Source: Clostridia bacterium (GTDB lineage: Bacteria; Bacillota; Clostridia; Christensenellales; Borkfalkiaceae). Taken from it: DNA of 55,820 bases. The notes below the pieces were generated by a model. It was not told the DNA's origin. It searched no databases and worked only from the letters and a program-made list of their open reading frames with translations. Position numbers and translations under genes: made by a program. Each line of letters begins with the position of its first letter. Position 1 is the first letter of the stretch. This document shows, one piece after another, positions 33,343-42,949 of this stretch. The stretch lies in contig JAFWBP010000006.1 of NCBI GenBank assembly GCA_017507045.1, positions 1-55,820 of the forward strand, in the 5' to 3' direction.

Positions 33343-34251
33343 TCAGTGAAAATCGGAGAACGGCTCATCGTTGGGAGGGGGCGGCGCGGCACCGTTTTCC
33401 CCGAAATCGGAGAAGGGATCTTGGGGCTTGCCACCGAAATCGGAGAATGGCTCGGAATGCCCTTGCTGCGGCTGACCGCCATAGCCTTGCCCGTTATAAG
33501 GGCCGCTTCCGTAGGGGCCGTGCGGGCCGTATTGCTGCCGACGCATCTCTTCGAAGCGTTGCCGCATGTATTCATCGTAATCGACGGGCTTATTATTGCG
33601 CACTGCAAAGAGGACGAATCCACGGAAGGGAAGAACACCGCAGAGAAACGTCATGAGCATAGGATTGCGCGCATAATACTTGCGGAAGAGCGCAAAAAAG
33701 ATTACGAAAAAGAACACGATGAGCAGGATATTCAAAATAAAACTTCCTACGGAAAACCACAAATCGTATTCAAAAAGCCATTTGAGCTCTCCTGGCACGA
33801 GATCTAAATTTACGGTGATCACCGGCACGGTTGCACCCGTTAAGGGATCAAGTTCGGTGGCTTCCAAGGGATAGCGAAGAAGCACGAATGCAGAGCATAC
33901 GGAAATTACGTTTATTGTAATGTATAGCCCCTCCACGATGGCGGCATATAGCCCTGCGCGCTTCATCTTCTGGCCGAAGAAATTTGCGTCTCCGGTGATA
34001 TAGCCGGCGTACCAGGTGTTTAAGAGAGGGAAAAAAGCCATCCACTTGTGCTTTTTGCCTTCCCGTTTTGCCATTGCCGTGAGCCCTACGCCTCCTAAAA
34101 TGAGTGCCGCGAGATATACGGCCGCTCCTACGATGATGCTGATCCAAAGCATCTGCACGAGCTCTTGTACGCGCTCTCCAAAAATGCCCGTTCCCGGAAG
34201 AAAAGCATCAACGACATATTGCAGCGCACTGTAAAATTCGAAAAATTCCAT
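33343..34251 (-). CDS. multi-pass membrane protein with PFSDF repeats
   Basis: 302 residues. About five hydrophobic segments within residues 20-215. A tyrosine/glycine/proline-rich cytoplasmic-looking tail (QQYGPHGPYGSGPYNGQG) follows. The tail ends with three copies of the short motif (E/D)PFSDF, the last at the very C-terminus. I do not recognise the family. I use ATG 34251 with AAGGAG upstream; it overlaps the truA stop (TAATG), so it is translationally coupled as the last gene of ecfA1-ecfA2-ecfT-truA. The repeated tail motif could bind a partner protein; that is inference. Confidence 0.75.
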   Translation of the reverse strand: MEFFEFYSALQYVVDAFLPGTGIFGERVQELVQMLWISIIVGAAVYLAALILGGVGLTAMAKREGKKHKWMAFFPLLNTWYAGYITGDANFFGQKMKRAGLYAAIVEGLYITINVISVCSAFVLLRYPLEATELDPLTGATVPVITVNLDLVPGELKWLFEYDLWFSVGSFILNILLIVFFFVIFFALFRKYYARNPMLMTFLCGVLPFRGFVLFAVRNNKPVDYDEYMRQRFEEMRRQQYGPHGPYGSGPYNGQGYGGQPQQGHSEPFSDFGGKPQDPFSDFGENGAAPPPPNDEPFSDFH

Positions 34252-35024
34252 TAGTTCTCCTTCGAGGGGAAAATTGCCGCCCCGTAATCGACGCACTCCA
34301 GCGTAAGACCTGCCGCAGGCATCGTTTTGGCGATGAGCGAGCGCGTACCCGTTTCAAACGCCGTTTTGATGTTTTCCGTACTTTTTCCGCAACCCACGGC
34401 GAAAATCTCCCCCGCAAGAATGCGCACCATATTGTATAAAAATCCGCTTCCCGTGACGCGTATCTCGTACATGGTATAGGCATTTTCCATCTTTTCAGAG
34501 ATTTCTATGGCGTAAACGGTGCGTACGGAAGTAACTGCCGAAGAGCCGGTAGATGAAAATGCCACATAATCGTGCTCGCCGCAAAGAAGGGTTGCCGCCG
34601 CCTGCATTCGCCCGAGATCCGGCCTTTGGGTAAGGCGCGCCGCATAGCGCGAAAGAAGGGGCAATTCACAGGGTGCAACGTACGCGCGGTAAACGTAGGT
34701 TTTTTTCTTCGCGCTCCGCGTAACATCCAAGCCTTCGGGAGCCGGTGCGGAAGCAAGTACTTTCAGATCGGGAGGAAGCAAGCGATTGAAGCAGAGGGCG
34801 AGTTTTTGTGCGGGAATCGTTGTTTGCGCCTCAAGTGAGCAAACCTGCCCGGCGGCGTGTACGCCGGCATCCGTTCTGCCACTGCCCGCAACACGGGTGG
34901 GCGTGGAAAAAAGCGCCTCTGCGGCGCGCTCCAGCTCGCCCTGCACGGTACGCTCCCCCTTTTTCTGGCGTTGAAAACCTGAAAAGCAAGTACCATCGTA
35001 CTGTACTAATAACACGTATTTCAT
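34251..35024 (-). CDS. truA: tRNA pseudouridine(38-40) synthase
   Basis: 257 residues. Catalytic aspartate in 'GSGRTDAGVHA', N-terminal 'LLVQYDGTCFSGFQRQ' and C-terminal 'GSGFLYNMVRILAG'. It isomerises uridines in the tRNA anticodon stem. The start ATG at 35024 overlaps the ecfT stop (ATGA). It sits in the standard Firmicute ecfA1-ecfA2-ecfT-truA order. Confidence 0.96.
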   Translation of the reverse strand: MKYVLLVQYDGTCFSGFQRQKKGERTVQGELERAAEALFSTPTRVAGSGRTDAGVHAAGQVCSLEAQTTIPAQKLALCFNRLLPPDLKVLASAPAPEGLDVTRSAKKKTYVYRAYVAPCELPLLSRYAARLTQRPDLGRMQAAATLLCGEHDYVAFSSTGSSAVTSVRTVYAIEISEKMENAYTMYEIRVTGSGFLYNMVRILAGEIFAVGCGKSTENIKTAFETGTRSLIAKTMPAAGLTLECVDYGAAIFPSKEN

Positions 35025-35833
35025 ATTACGTCTCCGAGATAGATCCTCAAAAGCACAACCGCCGTAATGAGAAGTACGCACACGAAAAGAGAAAGCCCAT
35101 CCCGCCAGGAAAACTTGAGCTTTTTGTACTTCGTGCGCATTTTGCCGCCCATATAGCAACGCGCCTCCATGGCGTCTCCAAGCTCATCTGCACGCCGAAA
35201 GGCGGAAAGAAGGAGCGGAATGAGAATGGGTACGATCGCCTTGATGCGCCGAAAAATGTTTCCCGATTCGAAATCGGCCCCTCGTGCCTTCTGAGCGTTT
35301 TGGATGCGCTCCGCCTCCTCCATGAGGGTGGGGATCATGCGTAGCGCGATGCTCATAATAAGCGCCAGCGCATGTACGGGAAAGCGGATCCACTTCAGTG
35401 GCGTGAGCAGGCTCTCGATTCCATCGGTAAGAGCGACGGGCGTTGTTGTATAAGTGAGCATAGAGGAACAGATCACAAGCAGTAGAAGGCGAATCACGAG
35501 GAACACCGAAAATAGGATCCCCTCCTTCGTTACTACAAGAATGCCCCATTGAAAGTACACCGTTTCTCCGGCATAGAAGAGAAGGTTGATCACCGCCGTA
35601 AAGAGCACGAGGAAGGCGATCGCACGCACTGATCGCAGCACCTTTCCGAGCGGAACGCGTGAAAATACGATGATCGCTGCGAGAACGAGCACGCATGCAC
35701 CAAGCCCCCAGAAATTGCTCGCTATAAAAATTGCCGTAATGAAGGCGATTAAAAACACGAGCTTGAGGCGCGGATCGAGGCGATGGATAAAGGAATCAAC
35801 GGGATAGTATTGCCCGAACGCAACTTCTTTCAT
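35021..35833 (-). CDS. ecfT: ECF transporter transmembrane component EcfT
   Basis: 270 residues with about five to six membrane helices and the two coupling motifs that contact the ATPases ('KARGAD' and 'EARCYMGG'). It is the scaffold that joins EcfA1/EcfA2 to interchangeable S-components. Overlaps ecfA2 by ATGA. No S-component gene lies in this operon, so it should serve unlinked ones such as that at 820-1404. Confidence 0.95.
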   Translation of the reverse strand: MKEVAFGQYYPVDSFIHRLDPRLKLVFLIAFITAIFIASNFWGLGACVLVLAAIIVFSRVPLGKVLRSVRAIAFLVLFTAVINLLFYAGETVYFQWGILVVTKEGILFSVFLVIRLLLLVICSSMLTYTTTPVALTDGIESLLTPLKWIRFPVHALALIMSIALRMIPTLMEEAERIQNAQKARGADFESGNIFRRIKAIVPILIPLLLSAFRRADELGDAMEARCYMGGKMRTKYKKLKFSWRDGLSLFVCVLLITAVVLLRIYLGDVI

Positions 35834-36762
35834 GCTCTACCCTCCCCTCTCTTGAGGGCGAGAATCTTTTTCACAAAGTCCGCCGCAGTATAATCACAAT
35901 CAATATGAATTCCGCGCTCATCAAGCGCGCGGCAAAGCTTTGCCACGAGCGGAATATCCAGCCCGAGGGCAAAAAGCTCCTCTGCTTTTTGGAAAAGTTC
36001 TCGCGGTGAAAGGCAATATTTTACTGTTCCCTCAGCAAACAACGCAGACATGGTACAGTTCTCCGCGATCTCATCCATATCGTGCGATACGATGATCACC
36101 GTTTTACACCACGTTTTATGCAAGCGGTGCAACAGCTCCATGATCTCCTTTTTGCCGAGAGGATCAAGCCCGGCTGCAGGCTCATCGAGCACGAGGATTT
36201 CCGGCCGCGAAACGATAACGCCTGCAATGGCAACGCGCCGCTTTTGCCCACCTGAAAGATCGAAGGGGGATTTTTCGGCAACCTCGCCATAGTTTAGCCC
36301 AACGGCTTCGATTGCCTCGCGGACGGCGCTCGTTTCCACTTCTTTGGAAAGCTCTTTGCCCTTTTCGGCAAAGTTTTTCAAGCCGAATGCAACGTCTTCT
36401 TTTACCGTTTCACCGAAGAGCTGATGTTCAGGGTATTGAAACACCATTCCCACGCTCTTTCTGAGCGCGCGGAAATCGGTGGTTTTCTCAGAAAGATCGT
36501 AGCTGCCTACCCGCAGCGTGGGGCGCGGAAGAAGCTGTTCTCCCCGTTTGGGCTTTCTTTCGCGGTACTTCTTCATGGAAGAAGGCAGGCGGATGAGCCC
36601 GTTGAGGTGTTGAATGAATGTTGATTTTCCACTTCCCGTGTGCCCGATGATGCCGAAAAATTCTCCTTCTTCAATGCACAGGGAAACATCTTTGAGCGCC
36701 GCCGCCGCAAAGGGAGTGTTGGGATTATACGTGTATGAAAGGTGTTCGGCTACGATCCGCAT
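35830..36762 (-). CDS. ecfA2: ECF transporter ATPase EcfA2
   Basis: 310 residues. Walker A GHTGSGKST, signature LSGGQKRR, Walker B VLDEPAAGLDP, H-loop SHDMDE. There is an extra segment of about 25 residues (about 57-85, rich in Lys/Arg/Pro) between Walker A and the Q-loop. Overlaps ecfA1 by 13 bp. Forms a heterodimer with EcfA1. Confidence 0.95.
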   Translation of the reverse strand: MRIVAEHLSYTYNPNTPFAAAALKDVSLCIEEGEFFGIIGHTGSGKSTFIQHLNGLIRLPSSMKKYRERKPKRGEQLLPRPTLRVGSYDLSEKTTDFRALRKSVGMVFQYPEHQLFGETVKEDVAFGLKNFAEKGKELSKEVETSAVREAIEAVGLNYGEVAEKSPFDLSGGQKRRVAIAGVIVSRPEILVLDEPAAGLDPLGKKEIMELLHRLHKTWCKTVIIVSHDMDEIAENCTMSALFAEGTVKYCLSPRELFQKAEELFALGLDIPLVAKLCRALDERGIHIDCDYTAADFVKKILALKRGEGRA

Positions 36763-37580
36763 GTGAGTTCTCCTGCGATTTCGTTTACCAATTCCTCGAT
36801 ATTGAGCGTGCTCTTTACGGGCATGCCCCCTTCGTGTAAGCTCTTCTCGATTCTTCCGATTCGCGGAAGTTCAAGATTATAGGTGATAAGTTCCTCGTGG
36901 CGAGTAAAAATTTCTTTCGGCGCGCCTTGCATAACGAGCTCACCTCTGTTCATAACGAGCGCACGATCGGCAAGGAGAGCTTCCTCCGGGAAATGCGTGA
37001 TGACGACGATCGTCATCCCCTCCTCTTGATTGAGGCGCTTTGCAACCTCCATGATCTCCCTCCTGCCGCGAGGATCGAGCATGGCGGTGGATTCATCGAG
37101 AATCATAATGCGGGGCTTGAGTGCGAGAACGCCGGCGATCGCCACGCGCTGTTTTTGCCCGCCGGAGAGGCGAGAAACTGCAGAAAGGCGGTGCGCCTGC
37201 ATACCAACAGCGGAGAGAGCAAAATCAATGCGGCGCCCGATCTCCTCGCGGGGGGTGCCCACGTTCTCTGCGCCGAAAGCAACGTCGTCTTCCACGATGG
37301 AGGCGACCGTTTGGTTATCGGGATTTTGAAAGACGACTCCAACTTGCCTTCTCACCTCATAGAGGTGCTTTTCATCGACGGGCGCGCCGAAGACGGAAAC
37401 GGTTCCACGATCGGGTGCTAAAATTCCGTTGGCAAGGCGAGCGAGGGTGCTCTTTCCACTCCCATTGTGCCCGAGAATGGCAACGAACTCCCCCTCTTTT
37501 ACCGTGAAATTGAGTTTTGGAATGCGGAAGCCCCCTTCGCCGTAGGAAAAAGAGACGTCCTTGAACTCAAGTGCGTACAT
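36750..37580 (-). CDS. ecfA1: ECF transporter ATPase EcfA1
   Basis: 276 residues. Walker A GHNGSGKST, Q-loop 'VVFQNPDNQ', signature LSGGQKQR and the EcfA1-typical Walker B/D-loop DESTAMLDP. First gene of the ecfA1-ecfA2-ecfT-truA operon, under the promoter at 37648-37676. Confidence 0.96.
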   Translation of the reverse strand: MYALEFKDVSFSYGEGGFRIPKLNFTVKEGEFVAILGHNGSGKSTLARLANGILAPDRGTVSVFGAPVDEKHLYEVRRQVGVVFQNPDNQTVASIVEDDVAFGAENVGTPREEIGRRIDFALSAVGMQAHRLSAVSRLSGGQKQRVAIAGVLALKPRIMILDESTAMLDPRGRREIMEVAKRLNQEEGMTIVVITHFPEEALLADRALVMNRGELVMQGAPKEIFTRHEELITYNLELPRIGRIEKSLHEGGMPVKSTLNIEELVNEIAGELTCGS

Positions 37581-37647
37581 AATGTTCTCGCTTTTTTAAT
37601 TGCGCGCGCTCAATGTATTTTTATGCATCTGTGCCCGCACGCTAATA

Positions 37648-37676
37648 ATTATATCAAATCGCAAGCCATTTTACAA
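37648..37676 (-). promoter_or_regulatory. promoter of the ecf operon
   Basis: TTGTAA (37671-37676), 17-bp spacer, TATAAT (37648-37653) on the minus strand. It is divergent from the PFOR promoter. Confidence 0.7.
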
Positions 37677-37726
37677 TGAAATCGGGGGCTATAAGGAAAA
37701 TTTTCACCGGAATTTCCCTGATTGTG

Positions 37727-37755
37727 TTGACTTTGTTCTTGAAACTCGCTATAAT
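37727..37755 (+). promoter_or_regulatory. promoter of the PFOR gene
   Basis: TTGACT (37727-37732), 17-bp spacer, TATAAT (37750-37755), followed by a leader of about 70 nt with GGAGG. Confidence 0.8.
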
Positions 37756-37831
37756 TATGCTTGGCTGCGAGAAGCATCCGTTTTTCGCTGCGCAAAATTT
37801 TGTAATACTATAACTTTATGGAGGTTTCTTG

Positions 37832-40800
37832 ATGACTAAGATGACGATTGACGGCAATACCGCCGCATCGCACGTCGCTTACGCGTTCTCGGAAGTGGCG
37901 GCAATCTACCCCATCACCCCTTCTTCCCCGATGGCTGAATCGGCGGATGAATGGGCAACGCAGGGCAGAGTAAACATGTGGGGGCAGAAGCTCCGCATCA
38001 CTGAGATGCAATCGGAGGGCGGCGCTGCCGGTGCCGTTCACGGTTCCCTTAACGCAGGCGCACTCACCACGACGTATACCGCCTCGCAGGGACTTCTGCT
38101 CATGATTCCCAATATGTATAAGATTTCGGGCGAATTGCTTCCGATGGTTATGCACGTTTCCGCACGCGCCCTCGCCGCACACTCTCTGAATATCTTTGGC
38201 GACCATCAGGACGTGATGGCTTGCCGCCAGACGGGTTTTGCAATGATCGCCGGCGGCTCCGTGCAGGAAGTTATGGATCTTGCAACCGTTGCCCACCTCG
38301 CAACGCTCCGTGCTCGCGTTCCTTTCGTGAACTTCTTCGACGGTTTCCGCACCTCTCACGAAGTTTCCAAGATCGAGGCGATCGATTACGCCGAGATGAA
38401 GGCGATCTTCGATAAGAAGGGCCTTGCAAAGGACGTGGCGGAGTTCAAAGCTCGCGCACTCAACCCCGAGCACCCCGTGCAGCGCGGCACCGCTCAGAAC
38501 GGCGATACCTACTTCCAGAACCGCGAGACGGCGAACAACTATTACAATGCAACCCCTGCTATCGTGCAGGAGATGATGGATGAAGTTTCCGCACTCACCG
38601 GCAGAAACTATCACCTCTTCGATTACGTGGGCGCTCCCGATGCGGAAGAAGTAATCGTGATCATGGGCTCGGGCGCAGAGACGGTGGAGGAATCCATCAA
38701 TAAGCTCAACGCGCAGGGCAAAAAGTACGGCCTTATCAAAGTCCGCCTCTACCGCCCCTTCGTTGCAGATGCCTTCCTTGCCGCCATTCCCAAGACGTGC
38801 AAGAAGATGGCCGTACTCGATAGAACGAAGGAGCCCGGCTCCCTCGGCGAACCCCTCTACCTCGACGTTTGCACCGCGCTCCTCGAGAAGGGCGTTGGCG
38901 GTATCCAAGTAGTTGGCGGTAGATACGGCCTCGGCTCCAAGGAATTCAACCCCTCCATGGTTCTCTCCGTTTATAAGAACCTTGAGCAGGCTGAGCCGAA
39001 GAACCACTTCACCGTTGGTATTTACGAGGACGTAACGAACACCTCTCTCGATTTCTCCGAGAAGTTCGATGCGGCACCTGAAGGCTCCACCTCCGCTAAG
39101 TTCTACGGACTCGGTTCGGATGGTACCGTAGGCGCTAACAAGAACAGCATCAAGATCATCGGCGACCACACCGATATGTACGCGCAGGCATACTTCTTCT
39201 ACGATTCGAAGAAATCGGGCGGCATCACCGTTTCCCACCTTCGCTTCGGCAAGACGCCCATTCAGAGCGAATACCTCATCGATGCGGCTGATTTCGTTGC
39301 CTGCCACAACCCCTCTTACGTGATTCGCTACGATATGACGAACGACCTCAAGGAGGGCGGCTCCTTCCTTCTCAACGCACCTTGGACGACGGTTGAAGAG
39401 CTTGAGAAGAACCTTCCTGCAAAGATGAAGAACGCGCTTGCCGCAAAGAACGCCAAGCTCTACGTGATCGACGCAATTTCCATTGCGCGCGGCCTTGGCC
39501 TCGGCGGCAGAACGAACACCATTTTGCAATCCGCATTCTTCTACATCAACGAGCAGATCATGCCTTATGCAGATGCCGTTGAATTCATGAAGAAGATGGC
39601 GTATAAATCCTTCGCAAGAAAGGGCGATGCGATCGTTCAGATGAACTACAACGCAATCGATTCCGCGAAGGAGCACCTCGTGAAGATCGAGATCCCCGCT
39701 TCGTGGGCAACCACCACGGAGGGCGCTGAAATGGTGAAGCTTGCGGAGAACGATTACTTCCGCTCCGTTGTTGCTCCCATCCTTGCGCTTGAGGGCGATA
39801 AGCTTCCTTCCTCCGCTTTCAATGCAGATGGTACCGTTCCCACGGGCACCACGAAGTATGAAAAGCGCGGCGTTACCGTTATGGTACCTAAGTGGATCAA
39901 GGAGAACTGCATTCAGTGCAACTTCTGCTCCTTCGTGTGCCCGCACGCGTGCATTCGCCCCGCTCTTACCCCCGTAGGCAGCGAGAAGCCTGCTGAATTC
40001 GAAACGAAACCGGCAACGGGTATCCCCGGCTACGAGTACCGTATGCAGGTTTCCCCGCTCGACTGCATGGGCTGCGGCGTTTGCGTTGAGCAGTGCCCCG
40101 GCATGAGAGGCAACAAGGCGCTCGAGATGGTTCCCTTCGCACAGCTTGAAGAAGTTGAGGCAAAGAACTGGGAGTACGCTGTTGAGCTTCCTGAAGTTGA
40201 CCTCACGAACGCCAAGATGGCAGACGTGAAGAAGAGCCAGTTCACGCCTTCCCTCTTCGAGTTCTCCGGCGCGTGCGCAGGCTGCGGCGAAACGCCTTAC
40301 GTGAAGGTGGTTACCCAGCTCTTCGGCGATAGAATGATCGTTGCAAACGCAACGGGTTGCTCCTCCATCTACGGCGGCTCCTCCCCCACCTGCCCTTACA
40401 CGGTAAACAAGAAGGGCCACGGCCCCGCATGGGCAAACTCCCTCTTCGAAGATAACGCAGAATTCGGCTACGGTATGCAGCTTGCCTACAAGGCAAGAAG
40501 AGCAACGCTTGCCGAGAAGGTTGCCAAGCTCGCTGAAGTTTGGGAATGCGAGGAAGGCAAAGCTGCTTGCAAGGCTTGGATCGAAGGTATGGACGATGCC
40601 GAGGCAAGCAAAGCGGCTGCTGCGGCGCTCATCAAGTGCCTCGAAAATTGCAACTGCGGCGCAAACGAGCTCTGCAAAGAGATCTATGCTGAAAAGGATT
40701 GCCTCGTTAAGAAATCCTTCTGGATCATCGGCGGCGACGGCTGGGCATACGATATCGGTTACGGTGGTCTCGACCACGTGCTCGCTTCCGGTGAGGATGT

Positions 40801-41356
40801 GAACGTGCTCGTTCTCGATACCGAGGTTTACTCCAACACGGGCGGCCAGGCTTCGAAGTCCACCCCCATCGGTGCCGTTGCGAAGTTCGCTGCAAGCGGT
40901 AAGCGCGTTAAGAAGAAGGATCTCGGCATGATCGCGGCAAGCTACGGCTACGTTTACGTTGCACAGTGCGCGATGGGTGCTGATAAGAATCAGCTCGTGA
41001 AAGCGCTCAAGGAAGCGGAAGCTTATAAGGGACCTTCCCTCATCATCTGCTACGCACCTTGCATCAACCACGGCATCAACATGACGAAATCGCAGGCAGA
41101 AGAGAAGAACGCTGTGGATTGCGGCTACTGGCACCTCTACCGCTTCAATCCCGAGCTTGCGGAAAAGGGTGAAAATCCCTTCACGCTCGATTCGAAGGAT
41201 CCCACCGGCGATTATCAGGCCTTCATTCTCGGCGAAACCCGCTACGCTTCCCTCAAGAAGACGCAGCCCGAGGTTGCGGAAGAACTCTTCAAGAAAACGG
41301 AAGAGAGCTCCAAGGCACGCCTTGCCGGCTATAAGAAGATGGCCGGAAAAGAATAA
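37832..41356 (+). CDS. nifJ: pyruvate:ferredoxin oxidoreductase
   Basis: A 1174-residue single-chain PFOR. Domain I starts 'MTIDGNTAASHVAYAFSEV' (read in parts). A central ferredoxin domain has two 4Fe-4S motifs (CIQCNFCSFVCP and CMGCGVCVEQCP). The TPP domain has 'GDGWAYDIGYGG' and 'YSNTGGQASKSTP', plus cysteines for the proximal cluster (CAGCGE). It splits pyruvate to acetyl-CoA and CO2 with reduced ferredoxin, the central step of clostridial fermentation. I use ATG 37832, 7 nt after GGAGG, over the in-frame TTG just before it. Codon use is strongly biased, as expected for very high expression. Confidence 0.97.
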   Translation: MTKMTIDGNTAASHVAYAFSEVAAIYPITPSSPMAESADEWATQGRVNMWGQKLRITEMQSEGGAAGAVHGSLNAGALTTTYTASQGLLLMIPNMYKISGELLPMVMHVSARALAAHSLNIFGDHQDVMACRQTGFAMIAGGSVQEVMDLATVAHLATLRARVPFVNFFDGFRTSHEVSKIEAIDYAEMKAIFDKKGLAKDVAEFKARALNPEHPVQRGTAQNGDTYFQNRETANNYYNATPAIVQEMMDEVSALTGRNYHLFDYVGAPDAEEVIVIMGSGAETVEESINKLNAQGKKYGLIKVRLYRPFVADAFLAAIPKTCKKMAVLDRTKEPGSLGEPLYLDVCTALLEKGVGGIQVVGGRYGLGSKEFNPSMVLSVYKNLEQAEPKNHFTVGIYEDVTNTSLDFSEKFDAAPEGSTSAKFYGLGSDGTVGANKNSIKIIGDHTDMYAQAYFFYDSKKSGGITVSHLRFGKTPIQSEYLIDAADFVACHNPSYVIRYDMTNDLKEGGSFLLNAPWTTVEELEKNLPAKMKNALAAKNAKLYVIDAISIARGLGLGGRTNTILQSAFFYINEQIMPYADAVEFMKKMAYKSFARKGDAIVQMNYNAIDSAKEHLVKIEIPASWATTTEGAEMVKLAENDYFRSVVAPILALEGDKLPSSAFNADGTVPTGTTKYEKRGVTVMVPKWIKENCIQCNFCSFVCPHACIRPALTPVGSEKPAEFETKPATGIPGYEYRMQVSPLDCMGCGVCVEQCPGMRGNKALEMVPFAQLEEVEAKNWEYAVELPEVDLTNAKMADVKKSQFTPSLFEFSGACAGCGETPYVKVVTQLFGDRMIVANATGCSSIYGGSSPTCPYTVNKKGHGPAWANSLFEDNAEFGYGMQLAYKARRATLAEKVAKLAEVWECEEGKAACKAWIEGMDDAEASKAAAAALIKCLENCNCGANELCKEIYAEKDCLVKKSFWIIGGDGWAYDIGYGGLDHVLASGEDVNVLVLDTEVYSNTGGQASKSTPIGAVAKFAASGKRVKKKDLGMIAASYGYVYVAQCAMGADKNQLVKALKEAEAYKGPSLIICYAPCINHGINMTKSQAEEKNAVDCGYWHLYRFNPELAEKGENPFTLDSKDPTGDYQAFILGETRYASLKKTQPEVAEELFKKTEESSKARLAGYKKMAGKE

Positions 41357-41377
41357 TTGCCTAACTCATGTCTGAAG

Positions 41378-41410
41378 AAGCGCACGGCAAAAGCTGTGCG
41401 CTTTGCTTTT
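41378..41410 (+). terminator. terminator of the PFOR gene
   Basis: Stem AAGCGCAC/GTGCGCTT with a 10-nt loop, then TGCTTTTT. Confidence 0.75.
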
Positions 41411-41472
41411 TGCCGTAACTTCTTTCAGAAAAATTTTATTTGAAAAAATTTCGATTCCCCCTATAAAAACGC

Positions 41473-41501
41473 TTTACAATGCGAAAACGGTGTGCTATAA
41501 T
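41473..41501 (+). promoter_or_regulatory. promoter of the amino-acid ABC operon
   Basis: TTTACA (41473-41478), 17-bp spacer, TATAAT (41496-41501). Confidence 0.75.
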
Positions 41502-41551
41502 TGCTTTAATAATTCATCGCGCTAAAGTGATAAAGAAACAGGAGAACAACT

Positions 41552-42307
41552 ATGAAAAAACGAATTCTTGCAACCGCGCTCAGCCTCGCCGTTGGGCTCA
41601 CAGCCGCCGTTGGGCTTTCTGCGTGCAGCAAACCGGAGAATCCCATCGTGGTTGGCTACACCGTGTACGCCCCCATGAACTACAAAGAAAACGGTAAGCT
41701 CGTGGGCTTCGATACGGAGTTTGCAGAAATGGCACTTGAGGAGCTCGGCTACACTCCCGTTTTCCAAATTATTGATTGGGATAACAAGGTTTTTGAGCTT
41801 CAAACAAATCAAATCGACCTTATTTGGAACGGCATGACGATCACCGATGAACTCAAAGAGAACATCGCAATCACCGATTCCTATATGAAAAATAAGCAGG
41901 TCGTTGTTACGAAGAGTGCGAACGCAGCAAAATTTACTGATATCGCGAGCTTGAGCGCGGCTGCCTCTATCGCCGTTGAGAGCGGCTCGGCGGGGGAAGA
42001 AGTTGCTACCGATAACAACTATGCTAACAAGCTCAATAAGATGGCGGCGCAATCCGATTGCCTGCTTGAAGTGAAAACGGCGCGCTCGGAAATTGCAATT
42101 ATCGATCGCACGATGGCAGAGGTTATGACGGGCGCAGGAACCGATTACGCCGACCTTACTTTCATAGACGTAGGCTTTGCGGAGGAAGAGTACGGCATCG
42201 GCCTTCGCAAAGAGGATACCGAACTGCTCGCCGCTCTCAACGCCATTATCGCGCGGTATAAGCAAGACGGCACCTTTGATACTTTAATTGAAAAATACTG
42301 GTCATAA
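41552..42307 (+). CDS. polar amino-acid ABC transporter substrate-binding lipoprotein
   Basis: 251 residues. Signal peptide with lipobox LSAC (Cys near 25) and a type 3 solute-binding fold ('VVGYTVYAPMNYKENGKLVGFDTEFAE', read in parts; 'AVESGSAGEE'). It captures a polar amino acid outside the membrane. AGGAG precedes the start. First gene of a four-gene operon: binding protein, permease, ATPase, TrpR-like protein. The specific amino acid is not clear from sequence. Confidence 0.92.
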   Translation: MKKRILATALSLAVGLTAAVGLSACSKPENPIVVGYTVYAPMNYKENGKLVGFDTEFAEMALEELGYTPVFQIIDWDNKVFELQTNQIDLIWNGMTITDELKENIAITDSYMKNKQVVVTKSANAAKFTDIASLSAAASIAVESGSAGEEVATDNNYANKLNKMAAQSDCLLEVKTARSEIAIIDRTMAEVMTGAGTDYADLTFIDVGFAEEEYGIGLRKEDTELLAALNAIIARYKQDGTFDTLIEKYWS

Positions 42308-42309
42308 CG

Positions 42310-42948
42310 ATGTTCTGGCAAGTTACATTAGATTTATTGGAGGGTTTCGGCACAACCTGTATGATTTTTGCCGTAACCCTCCTTCTTGCGCTTCCCCTGG
42401 GGCTTATCGTTGCATTTGGATCGATGTCACGCTTCCGCCCTCTCCGCTTCTTCGTGCACACAATCGTGTGGATCGTGCGCGGAACGCCGCTCTTGCTGCA
42501 ACTTATCGTTATCTTTTACGGGCCGGGCCTGTTTGGGCTTCCCGGCTTCGATCGAATTCCCTCCGCCATCGTCGCCTTCGTTATTAATTATGCTTGCTAC
42601 ATCTCGGAAATCTACCGAGGCGGCATAGAAAGTATTCCGAAAGGACAATACGAGGCCGCGGCGGTACTGGGCATGTCCAAAACGCAGACGTTTTTCCGCG
42701 TAATTTTAATGCAGGTTATCAAGCGGATCGTGCCGCCGATGTCCAACGAGATCATCACCCTCGTGAAGGATACCTCTCTTGCCCGCATCATCAGCGTTGC
42801 GGAAATTATTTTGATCGCACAGGAATATACGCGCGATGGGCTCATTTGGCCGCTCCTCTATACGGGCGTTTTCTATCTTCTGTTCGTGGGCGTGCTCACG
42901 CTCCTCTTCCGCTTTGCGGAGAAAAAACTCGCTTACATAAAGGTGTGA
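42310..42948 (+). CDS. amino-acid ABC transporter permease
   Basis: 212 residues, HisM/GlnP family. About five membrane helices, '[13 protein letters not shown]' and the EAA loop '[22 protein letters not shown]' (read in parts) that contacts the ATPase. It begins 2 bp after the binding-protein stop. Confidence 0.94.
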   Translation: MFWQVTLDLLEGFGTTCMIFAVTLLLALPLGLIVAFGSMSRFRPLRFFVHTIVWIVRGTPLLLQLIVIFYGPGLFGLPGFDRIPSAIVAFVINYACYISEIYRGGIESIPKGQYEAAAVLGMSKTQTFFRVILMQVIKRIVPPMSNEIITLVKDTSLARIISVAEIILIAQEYTRDGLIWPLLYTGVFYLLFVGVLTLLFRFAEKKLAYIKV

Positions 42949-42949
42949 T

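Noticed and set aside
37808..41134. 1108-residue open frame antisense to the PFOR gene
   Set aside because: It mirrors the strongly biased codon use of the PFOR gene on the other strand, has no ribosome site and shows no recognisable domain. PFOR on the plus strand is certain.
37848..41356. Horizontal transfer of PFOR because of its distinct codon use
   Set aside because: The bias fits very high expression of a central fermentation enzyme and GC is similar to neighbours.
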